Below are positions 48,368 to 57,168 of a stretch of 64,000 nt of DNA, one piece after another. This DNA is from Enterobacterales bacterium (GTDB taxonomy: Bacteria; Pseudomonadota; Gammaproteobacteria; Enterobacterales; Enterobacteriaceae), in assembly GCA_015654925.1 (NCBI GenBank), contig JAATFX010000032.1:21373-85372 (forward strand). Direction: 5' to 3'. The notes under the pieces were generated by a model. The model was not told the origin of the DNA. It worked only from the letters and a program-made list of their open reading frames with translations, and searched no databases. Positions within the stretch are counted from its first letter, which is position 1; each line of letters begins with the position of its first letter. The translations under genes were made by a program, and so were the position numbers.

Positions 48368-48681
48368 TATTGCCGCCGCAGATTGTGAGCGCTCTATCGT
48401 TAGCAGTGACGGTCGCCGCTCAGTTTGCAATTGTCTCTTTTTTGGATGCCCTTTCTGGCCGCAGACCTTGGCCAGAAAGGCCTTTAAATCGCCTTATGCC
48501 CCGCAGTCTCGCGGCGCGTTTGCTCCATCGCTGGATCGGTGAATCAAACTTCCAAGTTGGCGGGGGTCAACGATCTAGCGCCGCCGTGAAAAAAACTTGC
48601 GCTTACCATCCCGGCATCTTGTGCTCGCATCGTCCTCGATGCCCTGGGTGTGAAATCAAGTTCTACTCTTCAGCCCGATAC
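48368..48681. other. Gap between two convergent genes
   Basis: About 310 bases between the ends of the PanE-like and alpha/beta-hydrolase genes. Its main feature is an 11-bp perfect hairpin at 48450-48480 (see separate entry). No gene is supported; the plus-strand open frame 48370-48837 runs into the hydrolase gene antisense. Confidence 0.5.
48450..48480. terminator. 11-bp perfect hairpin between convergent genes
   Basis: CCTTTCTGGCC (48450-48460) and GGCCAGAAAGG (48470-48480) are exact reverse complements around a 9-base loop. TTTTTT lies at about 48438-48443 on the left, so read on the minus strand an A-run follows rather than a T-run. It is a probable terminator or a small repeat copy; only one copy is in the window. 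Confidence 0.5.
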
Positions 48682-49563
48682 TCACATTCCATCAAGCCAG
48701 GCTATAATTGCCGCATTCACGTCATCGGGGCGGTCTTGCATAATCCAGTGACTTGCGTGTTCCCACATCTCCACTTTCGACTTGGGATTCGTGAACCATC
48801 CGCGCATCCGATCGGCCTGATCGTTAAAGCGGCATAGGTGATAAAAGGGCACGCCGATCGTCTTTAATAACGCCTCGCTTCCCGTCCCTACCCCGACCTG
48901 CTCCGCCCCCAGGAAAAGTGGTCCGAAGGACTCACGAAAAGGAGCCAGCGGCATCCCCATCATTCGGCGCGCATGCCAGGTTTTCAGCGCTGGGCTGGTC
49001 GCCGGATCATAAAAATTTTCAATCATCGGCAAGGTCACACTGACGGGATTTTCAGTCTGAAGCCGGTCGGATGTTTCCTGGAAAAGCGGCGTGAACTGGT
49101 CATCGAATCCCAGCGATCCGTCGACGGAAATAACGGCATCAACCAAATCCGGACGTAAAGCGGCTATACGCGCGGCGATCTGCCCTCCCATGGAATGTCC
49201 AATCAACGTAAATTTTTGACCCGCAAAGTCCGTTTCAATTAATGAAATGATATCTAAAGCATAATGCTTTGGTTGGTATTGACCCGCCGGCATAACCTCG
49301 GATCGACCGTGGCCGCGCAGATCCACTGCAATGGTACGATAGCGCTTTTCAAAAATGGGGATCTGCCAACTCCAATCATGAGAATCGGCGACCCAGCCAT
49401 GGAGCAACATGAGGTTCAGGCCTTTCCCCGCATCGGTATAGAAAAGCTTTGCGGCACGCATGGTTTCGACCGATGCGGCGCCAAAGTGCCCAAACTGTGC
49501 AGCCGCTGCGGCGATAGCGGGCGAGCCAAGCAGGCCATGACGAGGGAGCTTAATCATCTTCAT
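48682..49563 (-). CDS. Alpha/beta hydrolase
   Basis: A 293-residue protein with an N-terminal hydrophobic stretch (GLLGSPAIAAAAAQFGHFGAA) that looks like an export signal or anchor. The alpha/beta-hydrolase core has the oxyanion motif HGWVADSHDW, then DLRGHGRS, the nucleophile elbow GHSMGG with Ser124, and the late catalytic His in EHASHW. Substrates of the family range from esters to C-C bonds. It diverges from an HxlR regulator, 108 bases away, that is its likely controller. Confidence 0.88.
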   Translation of the reverse strand: MKMIKLPRHGLLGSPAIAAAAAQFGHFGAASVETMRAAKLFYTDAGKGLNLMLLHGWVADSHDWSWQIPIFEKRYRTIAVDLRGHGRSEVMPAGQYQPKHYALDIISLIETDFAGQKFTLIGHSMGGQIAARIAALRPDLVDAVISVDGSLGFDDQFTPLFQETSDRLQTENPVSVTLPMIENFYDPATSPALKTWHARRMMGMPLAPFRESFGPLFLGAEQVGVGTGSEALLKTIGVPFYHLCRFNDQADRMRGWFTNPKSKVEMWEHASHWIMQDRPDDVNAAIIAWLDGM

Positions 49564-49630
49564 ATCCGTCCTGTCGACAATTTCGAATCTTGAAGGACGT
49601 TATGATATACATGATATATCTACGGTCAAT

Positions 49631-49650
49631 TACGCACCTTGAGGTGCGCA
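49631..49650. promoter_or_regulatory. Palindromic operator candidate between hydrolase and HxlR genes
   Basis: TACGCACCTTGAGGTGCGCA has arms CGCACCT / AGGTGCG around a 2-base centre. It lies 22 bases before the HxlR start and 68 before the divergent hydrolase start, the expected place for an HxlR autoregulatory and target operator. Confidence 0.55.
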
Positions 49651-49671
49651 AATATACAGAAGGATACTGCC

Positions 49672-50061
49672 ATGCCTAACCCCGCTACACAGGAGATCGG
49701 CGATGTATTTTTCGCCGATTGCGCTGCCCGCTCCTTCTTCGATCAAGTCGCCAATAAGTGGTCCGTGATGATCCTGACAACCCTTGAGAAACAGCCAACG
49801 CGTTTCAACGAGTTAATGCGCAGGCTGGAAGGCATCACGCACAAAGCACTGACACAGGCTCTAAGACGCTTGGAACGAAACGGCCTGATCTCCCGGCGTG
49901 TGCTGGCGACCTCTCCCGTTGCGGTGGAGTATGCGATCAACGAGCTTGGCCATACGCTGCAAAAGCCGTTTGCCGCCGTTTACGAATGGGCAATCCTGCA
50001 TTTGCACCAGATCGAGGACTCGCGTGAGCGTTACGACAAAACGGCGTTATTGCACCTATAG
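49672..50061 (+). CDS. HxlR-family transcriptional regulator
   Basis: A 129-residue winged-helix regulator starting at ATG 49672 after AGAAGGA. The HxlR domain reads FADCAARSFFDQVANKWSVMIL, then EKQPTRFNELMRRLEGITHKALTQALRRLERNGLI. The single N-terminal Cys (about residue 17, FADCAA) is in the position of the redox- or aldehyde-sensing Cys of several HxlR proteins, such as HypR and YodB, so it may sense electrophiles. It is divergent from the alpha/beta hydrolase. Confidence 0.9.
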   Translation: MPNPATQEIGDVFFADCAARSFFDQVANKWSVMILTTLEKQPTRFNELMRRLEGITHKALTQALRRLERNGLISRRVLATSPVAVEYAINELGHTLQKPFAAVYEWAILHLHQIEDSRERYDKTALLHL

Positions 50062-50326
50062 CGGCCTGCGTCGTCGTAGTCTTGCGGCATATGTGAACCA
50101 AGCTGGAACAAGCGATGCTACCGCACCGCCTGCTACCACCTGCCGTTTTCCCGCTCCCAGGCAAATGCTGATTTTATCGATCCGTTTAGCCCAGGCATGG
50201 GCATACTGCGAAATAGTGAAGGCGCCAATGCAGAGTGGATTTGTCGTGATTATCAAACTCAGTCTTATCGTTTAATGCCATTATCTGATTTAAAAGACCT
50301 TACTAGCCTTAGGGCTCGTAGTGGCC

Positions 50327-51871
50327 TTAAGACGCGATAGGTTTACCCTCGCTATCCTCAAACGCTGACTGCACCGCCGCCACTACCTGGCGCGCCGTGG
50401 GTTCATCCGCCAGGCGCGGATACTCGGCCTTCAGCTTGCCGGACACACGCCAGCCGTTTTCCTTAATGGAGCGAATGATGCGATTCGCGTCCTGGCCCGG
50501 CATCTCAATAACGTCCTTGAGGCGCTCTTGCGCGAGCTGGAAAGTCGCTAACATCCTTGCCTCATCAACCATCTCATGCCGGATCGTGTGCTCAATCACG
50601 CGTGCGGTGTACAGCACGTGCTCGGTCAGATCCGGATAGCGCCAGGCGAAACATGCATCGGCATACTCGTCGAAGATAAAGTTGCTGCGAGTACCATCCT
50701 CGCAGGTCACCACTTCACCGAATCGATAAGCGGTTGCGTAACGCCGCATAAAGGGGCGCGAGAACACCTCAAGTGCGCGATCGTAGCCCGTCCGGAAGTC
50801 GCTGGAACCGGTGATGGTAGCCGACACCGGCAGAATGACGCCGTCGGGCACCGCGCGGTCCCGCACCAGAGTGTCATTGATCAGGAAGCGGTGGATACGG
50901 CCGTTGCCGTCTCTCATCGGATGAATATAGACAAAGGCAAAGGCCAATGCCGCGGCACGCGCTACGGGCTCGGCTCCGCGCGTCGCGGCCTCGAATGCCT
51001 TGAGCCCCCCCAGCATGCGCGCCGCTTCCTCGAAATGGGGAGCGATATAATGCACGATGTTTTCGCGCATGGTGGCCTGCCCCACGAAGACCGGCGAGCG
51101 CCGCAGGCCCAACCCCATGGCATCGCGGCCCAGAATGCCGGCTTGCAGGGTGTGCAGACTATCACTGCCCAACGGGTCTTCAATATGACCGCAGTACTGG
51201 GCAATAACATGGGCAAACCGCTGGATGCGGTCGGTTTGATCGGACTCTTTTTCAATCAGGAAGCTCGCGCGGGATTCATTAAATGTCAGCCAGCTGGCCG
51301 TGCGCATCAGCATGTCGGCGCCAAATATATTATCCAGTTCAGCCAGCGCGGCGGCAAGATCAAACCGCAGAGCATCCTGGACCGCAGAGGTACGACGAAC
51401 CAGGGGGCAGAATGCGGCGGTACCCGGCAGGTTATTATTAATCCGCCAGCGGCGCTCGCGTACGGGTTCCACCCGCGTGAGATAATCCTTACCGGAGATG
51501 GCGGCAATATATTTGCCGTTGGTCAGGTCGGGCACATCCAGCCGTTCTCCCGTCAACCATTCATATAGAAAACCCGCGCGGCGCGCGTATTGGCCGAAAG
51601 GCTCGCGCCGGCACCACGACTCCACAGGCCCAGGCCCGCTGGCGGCAAACAGGCGGGCAAAGAATTCGATGTGGATCTCTTCGTACTTGAGCCCGAACTC
51701 GAAGTGTCCCGCGAAGTCATCCGCAGGTTTATAACTGGCCGGATACCGGTTTTCTATCCGCCCTCCTTTATCGCGATGGACGCGTACCGTACCAATCGAC
51801 GATTCGACGCGCAGCGGCTGTGCCAACATAATGCCGTAAAGCCGCTCCAGTACCTTAAAGCCAACCTGCAT
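50327..51871 (-). CDS. Fic-domain protein (probable AMP-transferase)
   Basis: A 514-residue protein. The Fic active-site motif HPMRDGNGRIHR (317-328) matches HPFx(D/E)GNGRxxR, with Phe replaced by Met. The catalytic His317, Asp321 and Arg residues are kept, so nucleotidyl transfer from ATP to a protein hydroxyl is expected. An inhibitory-helix-like sequence lies at 203-207 (SFLIE followed by Lys), resembling the (S/T)xxxE(G/N) motif of class II Fic proteins; the residue after Glu is not Gly or Asn. The C-terminus has a winged-helix-like stretch. No antitoxin gene is adjacent. The N-terminal 190 residues are not recognised. TCATAAAATCATG-type AT-rich sequence lies upstream. Confidence 0.88.
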   Translation of the reverse strand: MQVGFKVLERLYGIMLAQPLRVESSIGTVRVHRDKGGRIENRYPASYKPADDFAGHFEFGLKYEEIHIEFFARLFAASGPGPVESWCRREPFGQYARRAGFLYEWLTGERLDVPDLTNGKYIAAISGKDYLTRVEPVRERRWRINNNLPGTAAFCPLVRRTSAVQDALRFDLAAALAELDNIFGADMLMRTASWLTFNESRASFLIEKESDQTDRIQRFAHVIAQYCGHIEDPLGSDSLHTLQAGILGRDAMGLGLRRSPVFVGQATMRENIVHYIAPHFEEAARMLGGLKAFEAATRGAEPVARAAALAFAFVYIHPMRDGNGRIHRFLINDTLVRDRAVPDGVILPVSATITGSSDFRTGYDRALEVFSRPFMRRYATAYRFGEVVTCEDGTRSNFIFDEYADACFAWRYPDLTEHVLYTARVIEHTIRHEMVDEARMLATFQLAQERLKDVIEMPGQDANRIIRSIKENGWRVSGKLKAEYPRLADEPTARQVVAAVQSAFEDSEGKPIAS

Positions 51872-52289
51872 AGGACTGAAATCCTTTAATTAAGCCACGA
51901 ATACGATACGGAAATCATAAAATCATGCGAAAACGATATCATGACAACATTTAAAACGCTATCGGCACAGCGATTTTGATACCAAATACGGATTTTTTTG
52001 CGAAAATAATACTTAGCGGTCTACGAGATCGGGGAAACATGTCCCGGCAATGTCCTTCGACGAATAGCTTAACCCTGATTTACGTAGGCTTACCGCGTCC
52101 TGGGTTTTCTGAGTAGGAAGGTTTTGTTAGTACGGGAGATGGAGCTGTTTGCAGGATGCCGACGTTTTCGGGCATATTATCAATCAGGTTTCATTATAGC
52201 GATCCAACTAAAATTTTTAAGCCCGGACGCTTGGTTTAAAAAAATCAACAAAGTGATACTTTTAGTGAGTCTATTTCTATTTCTATAAA
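51872..52289. other. Gap between Fic gene and AbiEii-like remnant
   Basis: About 420 bases, AT-rich at both ends (51880-52010 and 52190-52285). The left part should contain the Fic gene promoter. No coding frame, perfect repeat or RNA structure is visible. Confidence 0.4.
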
Positions 52290-53141
52290 CTACTTTAGCC
52301 AGTCACTGATTACCTTTTCCAGCTTATCCAACGCTTCGATGCGCTTACTTTCTACCATCCGGCCTATATTGTGTAGCTTCCATTTTACTGCGGGCAGGTG
52401 TTGAATCTGGCTTTCCGGCGCTAACGACCAATCCGGCGTACCGCGCTTGAAGGACATCAAAAAGTCAAAATCCTGCTGGGTGAACAGCGTTTTAAGCGCG
52501 ACCAACATCTGTTCAGGTACAGCGTTCAGCTCTTCCAGTGATATATCATCAAATGTCATGCCGCTGAATTCTTGGTTATAAATAGTGGAAATATCTCTCC
52601 AGCGCGGATTCATCACCTCGGCTAATGGCCGGGGATGACTGAGCGGATAAGTGATAAAACCATTGAAGATGAAACGATCTAAGCCCTGTGTTTCAAGCAG
52701 CATTTTAACATCGTAAAAATCACGGGGATGCTGGCGAACCAACGCGGCGCAAAGCTTGCCGCCATATAAATCGGCCAGGGAAACCACCTGAATGGAGGCA
52801 AAGCCAAACTCATCTTGTACCGCTTCAACTGCGCCGCGATCTTCGGGCTGGTACAGGGTACCGCGCGCAACGGGTGAAACTTCAATTTTTATCTGCGCAT
52901 CACGGGAAGCCGCCACAATACGCATCTCATCCGGATTATGGGTTTGCAGGACCGCCGACACTCCGGCTTCCCGCTCAAGCCCGGTAGCAATTCTCGTCAA
53001 CGCCGCCCGAACATTCGGCAGCGCCAGTTCCCTATTTTCCAATGGGATATAGGCCAAATCAATATCCACCGAAAGACGGGGGAAGTCGCGTACAAACAAA
53101 TTGAGGTAGATTGGATTCTGGCCATCCGTCACGTCACTCAT
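52290..53141 (-). pseudogene. AbiEii/AbiGii-type nucleotidyltransferase, N-terminally truncated
   Basis: 283 codons remain of a toxin-like nucleotidyltransferase. The text FVRDFPRLSVDIDLAYIP contains the metal-binding (D-x-D) end of the catalytic motif. The GG(S/T) half of that motif and the preceding helix, normally some 30-40 residues, are missing; the sequence before it (MSDVTDGQNPIYLNL) is unlike the family. Later blocks (ADLYGGKLCAALVRQHPRDFYDVKMLL) are well preserved. The first codons overlap the end of the TetR gene by 8 bases, so the break is at this junction. No AbiEi-type antitoxin is adjacent. Catalysis is unlikely without the GG motif. Confidence 0.7.
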
Positions 53142-53724
53142 TCAGAACGCCGAGCGCGGGAGCAATCAAGGCTTCAAGTTCATCGCGGCTTGCGCCGTCC
53201 CTTGCCTGAAATGAGATCATCTGCATGACGCCGTGGATAAACGCAGAGCGTTGCTTGAGGTCGCATTCAGGGGACAGTTCTCCAGCAGCGCGAGCATATT
53301 CAAGGCGCGTATATATGAGTTCGCGCGTCTTGTTTCGCGCAACTTTGAGGTGCGCCCGCGCCGCTTCATTCCCCGGAAGACAGTTCACAACGCCAAGAAC
53401 CAGCAGGCAGCCGCCAGGTGACGTCGATAAAGCGACATCAACGCTGGCAAGAAGCATCCGTTCCACTCCTTCACGCAGAGTTGCGGCGTTGTCTAATTCC
53501 TGCATCGGTCTTGCGCCGACCGTCGCAATATAGTGATCCACCGCCTCGCAAAATGCTTCCTCCTTAGAACCGAAGGCTGCATAAAAGCTTGGAGGCGCAA
53601 TCCCGGCCGCTGCCGTGAGATCAACCAGTTGCGCCCCTTCATAGCCGCGCGCCCAGAATACCTCCATCATCGACTGAAGGGCGGTGTCCCGGTCAAAACC
53701 GCGCGGGCGGCCGCGTTGAGTCAT
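53134..53724 (-). CDS. TetR-family regulator
   Basis: A full-length 196-residue TetR regulator. The HTH (about residues 10-55) reads DRDTALQSMMEVFWARGYEGAQLVDLTAAAGIAPPSFYAAFGSKEEAF. The ligand domain has the Cys/Gly block STSPGGCLLVLGVVNC. It is divergent from the SnoaL-like gene, 101 bases away. In between, TCACTACA occurs twice (53748 and 53803 regions) and CTATTG/CAATAG form an interrupted inverted repeat, either of which could be its operator. Confidence 0.92.
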   Translation of the reverse strand: MTQRGRPRGFDRDTALQSMMEVFWARGYEGAQLVDLTAAAGIAPPSFYAAFGSKEEAFCEAVDHYIATVGARPMQELDNAATLREGVERMLLASVDVALSTSPGGCLLVLGVVNCLPGNEAARAHLKVARNKTRELIYTRLEYARAAGELSPECDLKQRSAFIHGVMQMISFQARDGASRDELEALIAPALGVLNE

Positions 53725-53825
53725 GATGTCATCCTTTTGTAATTTTCACTACAATATTCTATTGACCTACGCCTTTATTGGCAATAGCATTTATTGAATT
53801 ATCACTACAGAAAAGGAATCGCACC

Positions 53826-54227
53826 ATGGGAATTTCCCCCCGCGCCATCATCGAAGAATTCTTCCGCCGTGCCGGCTCAGGCGAACCTGTTGAAAAGATC
53901 GCGGAGCTGGTCAGCGAGAAAGTTGATTGGTTTGTCGCGGGCGATACGAGCGTCGTGCCTTGGATCGGTCGTAAAATCGGCAAGGCAGGGGCAGCGGAGT
54001 TCTACGCCCAGATCAGAGAGCAGATCGCATCCGAGGCTTTCTCGGTGCGAGAAATCCTGTCGCAAGGCAACCGGGTCGTCGCAATCGGAGAGCTTGCATC
54101 TCGCGTTTTGCGAACAGATAAGCTAATCGAGTCAGAATTTTGCTTCGATTTCACCGTTGAGAACGGTGAGATCACCCGCTTTCGCCTGTTCGAGGACAGC
54201 TTTGCCGTGGCAAAAGCCGCCGTGTGA
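53826..54227 (+). CDS. SnoaL/NTF2-like small protein
   Basis: A 133-residue protein of the nuclear-transport-factor-2-like fold (SnoaL group): N-terminal helices (SPRAIIEEFFRRAGSGEPVEKIAELVSE), a VDWFV strand and a curved sheet ending ENGEITRFRLFEDSFAVAKA. I chose ATG 53826 with AAAAGGA before it; the frame opens at 53778. Family members are small ketosteroid-isomerase-like enzymes or ligand-binding proteins with no universal function. It is the divergent partner of the TetR gene and converges on the MFS gene. Confidence 0.85.
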   Translation: MGISPRAIIEEFFRRAGSGEPVEKIAELVSEKVDWFVAGDTSVVPWIGRKIGKAGAAEFYAQIREQIASEAFSVREILSQGNRVVAIGELASRVLRTDKLIESEFCFDFTVENGEITRFRLFEDSFAVAKAAV

Positions 54228-54305
54228 TGGCATTGACACTAACCAACCAACGGAACTCCGAAGTCCGCTTAAAGGGGTCATCCGCCGGCTACATCAAATA
54301 TTCAG

Positions 54306-55865
54306 TCAGGAGTCCGATGAATGCGCCAAATCCACGGCACGCCCTGACCCACGTAGCGCCATAAAGATGACAATGGCGGTTATTGCCGTTACTGCCGAAA
54401 GCACTTCAAGCAGGATGCTGAACGCGCTCTGGTAAATTCCAGTCAGCACGTTAAGCGAAGAGGCCCCCAGAATGGCCCCCGTTCCCGCCAGATCGCCGCC
54501 AACCAGATGCTGTGCGACCTCGCTTGCAGACGATGAAGCGTTCGGTAGGAAAGTAAACCGCGAGATAAGCAGTGCAGCGAGTAACGCGTCCACGATTGCA
54601 AGTGCGACGCCTTCACCCGCAACGCGGGTTGTATTAAAAATTCCCGTTGCCATGCCGGCGCGTTCGCGCGGCACGACACTGAGGGCGAGCCCGTCCATCA
54701 GTCCCCACGGAAGACTGATGCCAATTCCAATGATCAGAAGCGGAAAGATCAGTGCCAAACCGGCCTCACCGCCCTCCCAGCGACTGAGCCATAAGAGGCC
54801 GCAAGCCGATACCAACAGCCCTGCTCCGCAGAGCGTAGCGGAGGAAAGCCATCGCGTGAGGAAGCTTGCGACCGGCGGAAGGACCAGAAGCGGGCTGCAA
54901 AGCGCCATCATGATCCATCCGACCTTCAGTTCACTCATTCCATTGATACCGACAAGCCTGATGGGAAGAAGCACCAGCAGGACGACGAAGGCATAGGCGG
55001 GAGCCGAGGCCAGCAGTTGTACGGCGACGAAGCGCGGAATGCGAAAGAGCGAGAGGTCGAGCATTGGCCGCCTTGCATTGGTTTCAACGAAGACGAAAAC
55101 GGCACCCAGGATCAGTGCTCCGACCAAAGAAACCACCACCGGCGTATCCATCCAGCCAACCGTCGGCGCAACCAGTATCCCGTTCGTAAGAAAAGCCAAT
55201 GCGGCGGTGAAAGTGAGCGCACCTTTCCAATCGAGGCCGGCGGCTTTGGGATCGCGGGATTCCCGCACCACGCTTAAGCCGAGAACAAACGCCGCCCCGG
55301 CGAGAATCGCCACCAGAATAAAGATTGAGCGCCACCCGAAAGCTGCAATCAGTAGTCCTGAACTTATCGGCCCGAAGGCCAGACCGATGCCAAAGCTCGT
55401 GCCGACAAGACTGAAAGCCCTCATGGCGGATGGGCCGTCGAACTCCTGCGCCAGCGCCGCCATCACGCCAGAGAACGCTAACGCCGACGCGACGCCCTGG
55501 GCGGCGCGCAATAAATCCACGACGAGCAGGTTTGGCGAAAAGGCAAGCGCGACCGAGAAGATGCACAGGGTGCAGGCCCCGAAAAGGAAGATCTTCTTCC
55601 GTCCGAATGTGTCGGCGAGCGCTCCGGCGGCCATCAGGCAACTGCCGAAAGTGAGCATGAAGGCATTGGAGATCCAGGCGAGTTCAATAGAACTGCCTTC
55701 CAGCGCTCGGCCTATCGTCGGAATGGCCACGGCCGGCCCCGTGAAAGCAAGCGGGTTCGCCACCGCGATTAGGCAGGCGGCCAGGAGTACCAAGGCCTTT
55801 CGAAGCGCGCCTCGTGAAGTCTGGTTAGTGTTCAAAGAAACCTCGTTGATGATGCTGGTGTGCAT
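54306..55865 (-). CDS. MFS drug-resistance transporter, DHA2 (14-segment) type
   Basis: A 519-residue membrane protein with 14 hydrophobic segments. The DHA2 signature after segment 1 (TGPAVAIPTIGRAL) and the loop 2-3 motif GALADTFGRKKIFLFG are present. The second half includes GIFNTTRVAGEGVALAI, a motif C-like feature. It should export a drug or toxic metabolite in exchange for protons. It is divergent from a LysR regulator with a perfect 9-bp palindrome between them. The codon choice is unlike the enteric backbone (more GCG/GCC and TTCG-type use), in line with horizontal transfer. Confidence 0.92.
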   Translation of the reverse strand: MHTSIINEVSLNTNQTSRGALRKALVLLAACLIAVANPLAFTGPAVAIPTIGRALEGSSIELAWISNAFMLTFGSCLMAAGALADTFGRKKIFLFGACTLCIFSVALAFSPNLLVVDLLRAAQGVASALAFSGVMAALAQEFDGPSAMRAFSLVGTSFGIGLAFGPISSGLLIAAFGWRSIFILVAILAGAAFVLGLSVVRESRDPKAAGLDWKGALTFTAALAFLTNGILVAPTVGWMDTPVVVSLVGALILGAVFVFVETNARRPMLDLSLFRIPRFVAVQLLASAPAYAFVVLLVLLPIRLVGINGMSELKVGWIMMALCSPLLVLPPVASFLTRWLSSATLCGAGLLVSACGLLWLSRWEGGEAGLALIFPLLIIGIGISLPWGLMDGLALSVVPRERAGMATGIFNTTRVAGEGVALAIVDALLAALLISRFTFLPNASSSASEVAQHLVGGDLAGTGAILGASSLNVLTGIYQSAFSILLEVLSAVTAITAIVIFMALRGSGRAVDLAHSSDS

Positions 55866-55926
55866 TCATTGAGCTAAGTCGCCCAATATGATTCAATGAG
55901 GAGTTTAATAGATACATTGGCGAATA

Positions 55927-55949
55927 GGTGTCGCCATAGCGGCGACACC
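55927..55949. promoter_or_regulatory. Palindromic operator candidate in front of the LysR gene
   Basis: GGTGTCGCC (55927-55935) and GGCGACACC (55941-55949) are perfect 9-bp arms around a 5-base centre, located 20-42 bases before the LysR start and 62 from the divergent MFS start. It is the expected position for a LysR-type regulator to repress itself and control the exporter. Confidence 0.65.
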
Positions 55950-55968
55950 GATGATGCGGGGATGTGAG

Positions 55969-56922
55969 ATGAGAGGCACCAACACCGGAGATATCGTCGC
56001 CTTCACGACGGCTGTCAAAACCGGCAGCTTCGCCGATGCCGGTCGCGGGTTGGGTATGTCCCGTTCCGCGGTGGCGAAGGCTGTCGGCCGTTTGGAAGCG
56101 AGGCTGGGCGTACGGCTTATCAACCGGACCACGCGGGCCTTTAGCGTTACCGAGGAAGGTCAGCGATTCTACGAGCAGTGTATTGCGATCCTTGACGATC
56201 TTGAAGTCGCTGAGAACAACGCAGCAGGACGCGATGCCAAGCCGAAAGGAACCCTGCGAATCACGGCGCCGGGTGCCTACGGGCAACTGCATGTGATGCC
56301 TGTCGTACGACGCTTCCTCGCGGATTGGCCCGAAGTCTCCGTCGAACTGAGCCTGACCGACCGCGTCGTGGACATCGTGGAGGAAGGATTCGACCTGGCT
56401 ATCCGGATCGGCGGTCTTGAAAACAGCCCGCAAGATCTGATCACGCGCGGCATAAAGCGCTATCCGACGATCTTCTGTGCCTCGCCTGAATACTTGGCCT
56501 TGCGCGGCGCGCCGGAAACGATTAAGTCCTTGCGCGATCATATATGCTTATTCTACTTCGCATCGAAAGCCCGGGCGACCAGCCAGCACTCTTGGCGAGT
56601 AAGAGGCCCCGATGGATCGTGGCAATCGATCTCCGGCAGGCAACGTTTCGTGTCGGACCGGGGCGAGGCGCTGCTGGCGGCAGCCCTGTCTGGAATGGGC
56701 ATCGCCTATCTGCCTGCATTTCTTTTCGAACCCCATGTCGAAGCAGGGCGGCTCATAAAGGTGCTGCCCGAGTGCCGTACGGAAGAGGTGCCAATCTCGG
56801 TCCTATACCCCTCGAAGCGCTACTTGCCTGCGAAGGTGCGCGCCTTCGTCGATGCGTTGGTGGATGCTGCGAAGGACGGGGACGACATCGCCAGCAAAGA
56901 TCTTCTTCCGGAGATAACCTGA
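55969..56922 (+). CDS. LysR-family regulator (CrgA-like)
   Basis: About 317 residues starting at ATG 55969 (MRGTNTGDIVAF), which has GGGG seven bases before it; earlier ATGs at 55951 and 55954 are less well placed. The HTH reads GSFADAGRGLGMSRSAVAKAVGRLEARLGV. The effector domain starts KGTLRITAPGAYGQLHVMPVVRRF and contains GFDLAIRIGGL. Divergent from the MFS exporter, so probably its regulator. Confidence 0.9.
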   Translation: MRGTNTGDIVAFTTAVKTGSFADAGRGLGMSRSAVAKAVGRLEARLGVRLINRTTRAFSVTEEGQRFYEQCIAILDDLEVAENNAAGRDAKPKGTLRITAPGAYGQLHVMPVVRRFLADWPEVSVELSLTDRVVDIVEEGFDLAIRIGGLENSPQDLITRGIKRYPTIFCASPEYLALRGAPETIKSLRDHICLFYFASKARATSQHSWRVRGPDGSWQSISGRQRFVSDRGEALLAAALSGMGIAYLPAFLFEPHVEAGRLIKVLPECRTEEVPISVLYPSKRYLPAKVRAFVDALVDAAKDGDDIASKDLLPEIT

Positions 56923-57168
56923 CGAGGTGCTGTCCGAAGTTGCGTCCGCGTAGAAGGCCGATCAAGGCGGTCGATAGCTGTGCCAATCGACATTGCGGGG
57001 ACGATCTTTTGGAGCGCTTCGCTCTTGGCCGAGACAATGTTCTACCAACAGGGGCTGGGGCGATAAACTACGTGGCGCAGTAATTCGCCTAGTAAAGTGT
57101 CCACGGCGCTTAGCTACAGTGAAGCTGATCCTCACGACTAAAAATCCCATGGTATGCGAATTTTGCCA

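Noticed and set aside
49290..49310. ATAACCTCGGATC occurs here and next to the guaA stop (59526)
   Set aside because: A 13-base match is expected by chance many times in 64 kb, and this copy lies inside the alpha/beta hydrolase coding sequence, so it is not a credible att repeat.
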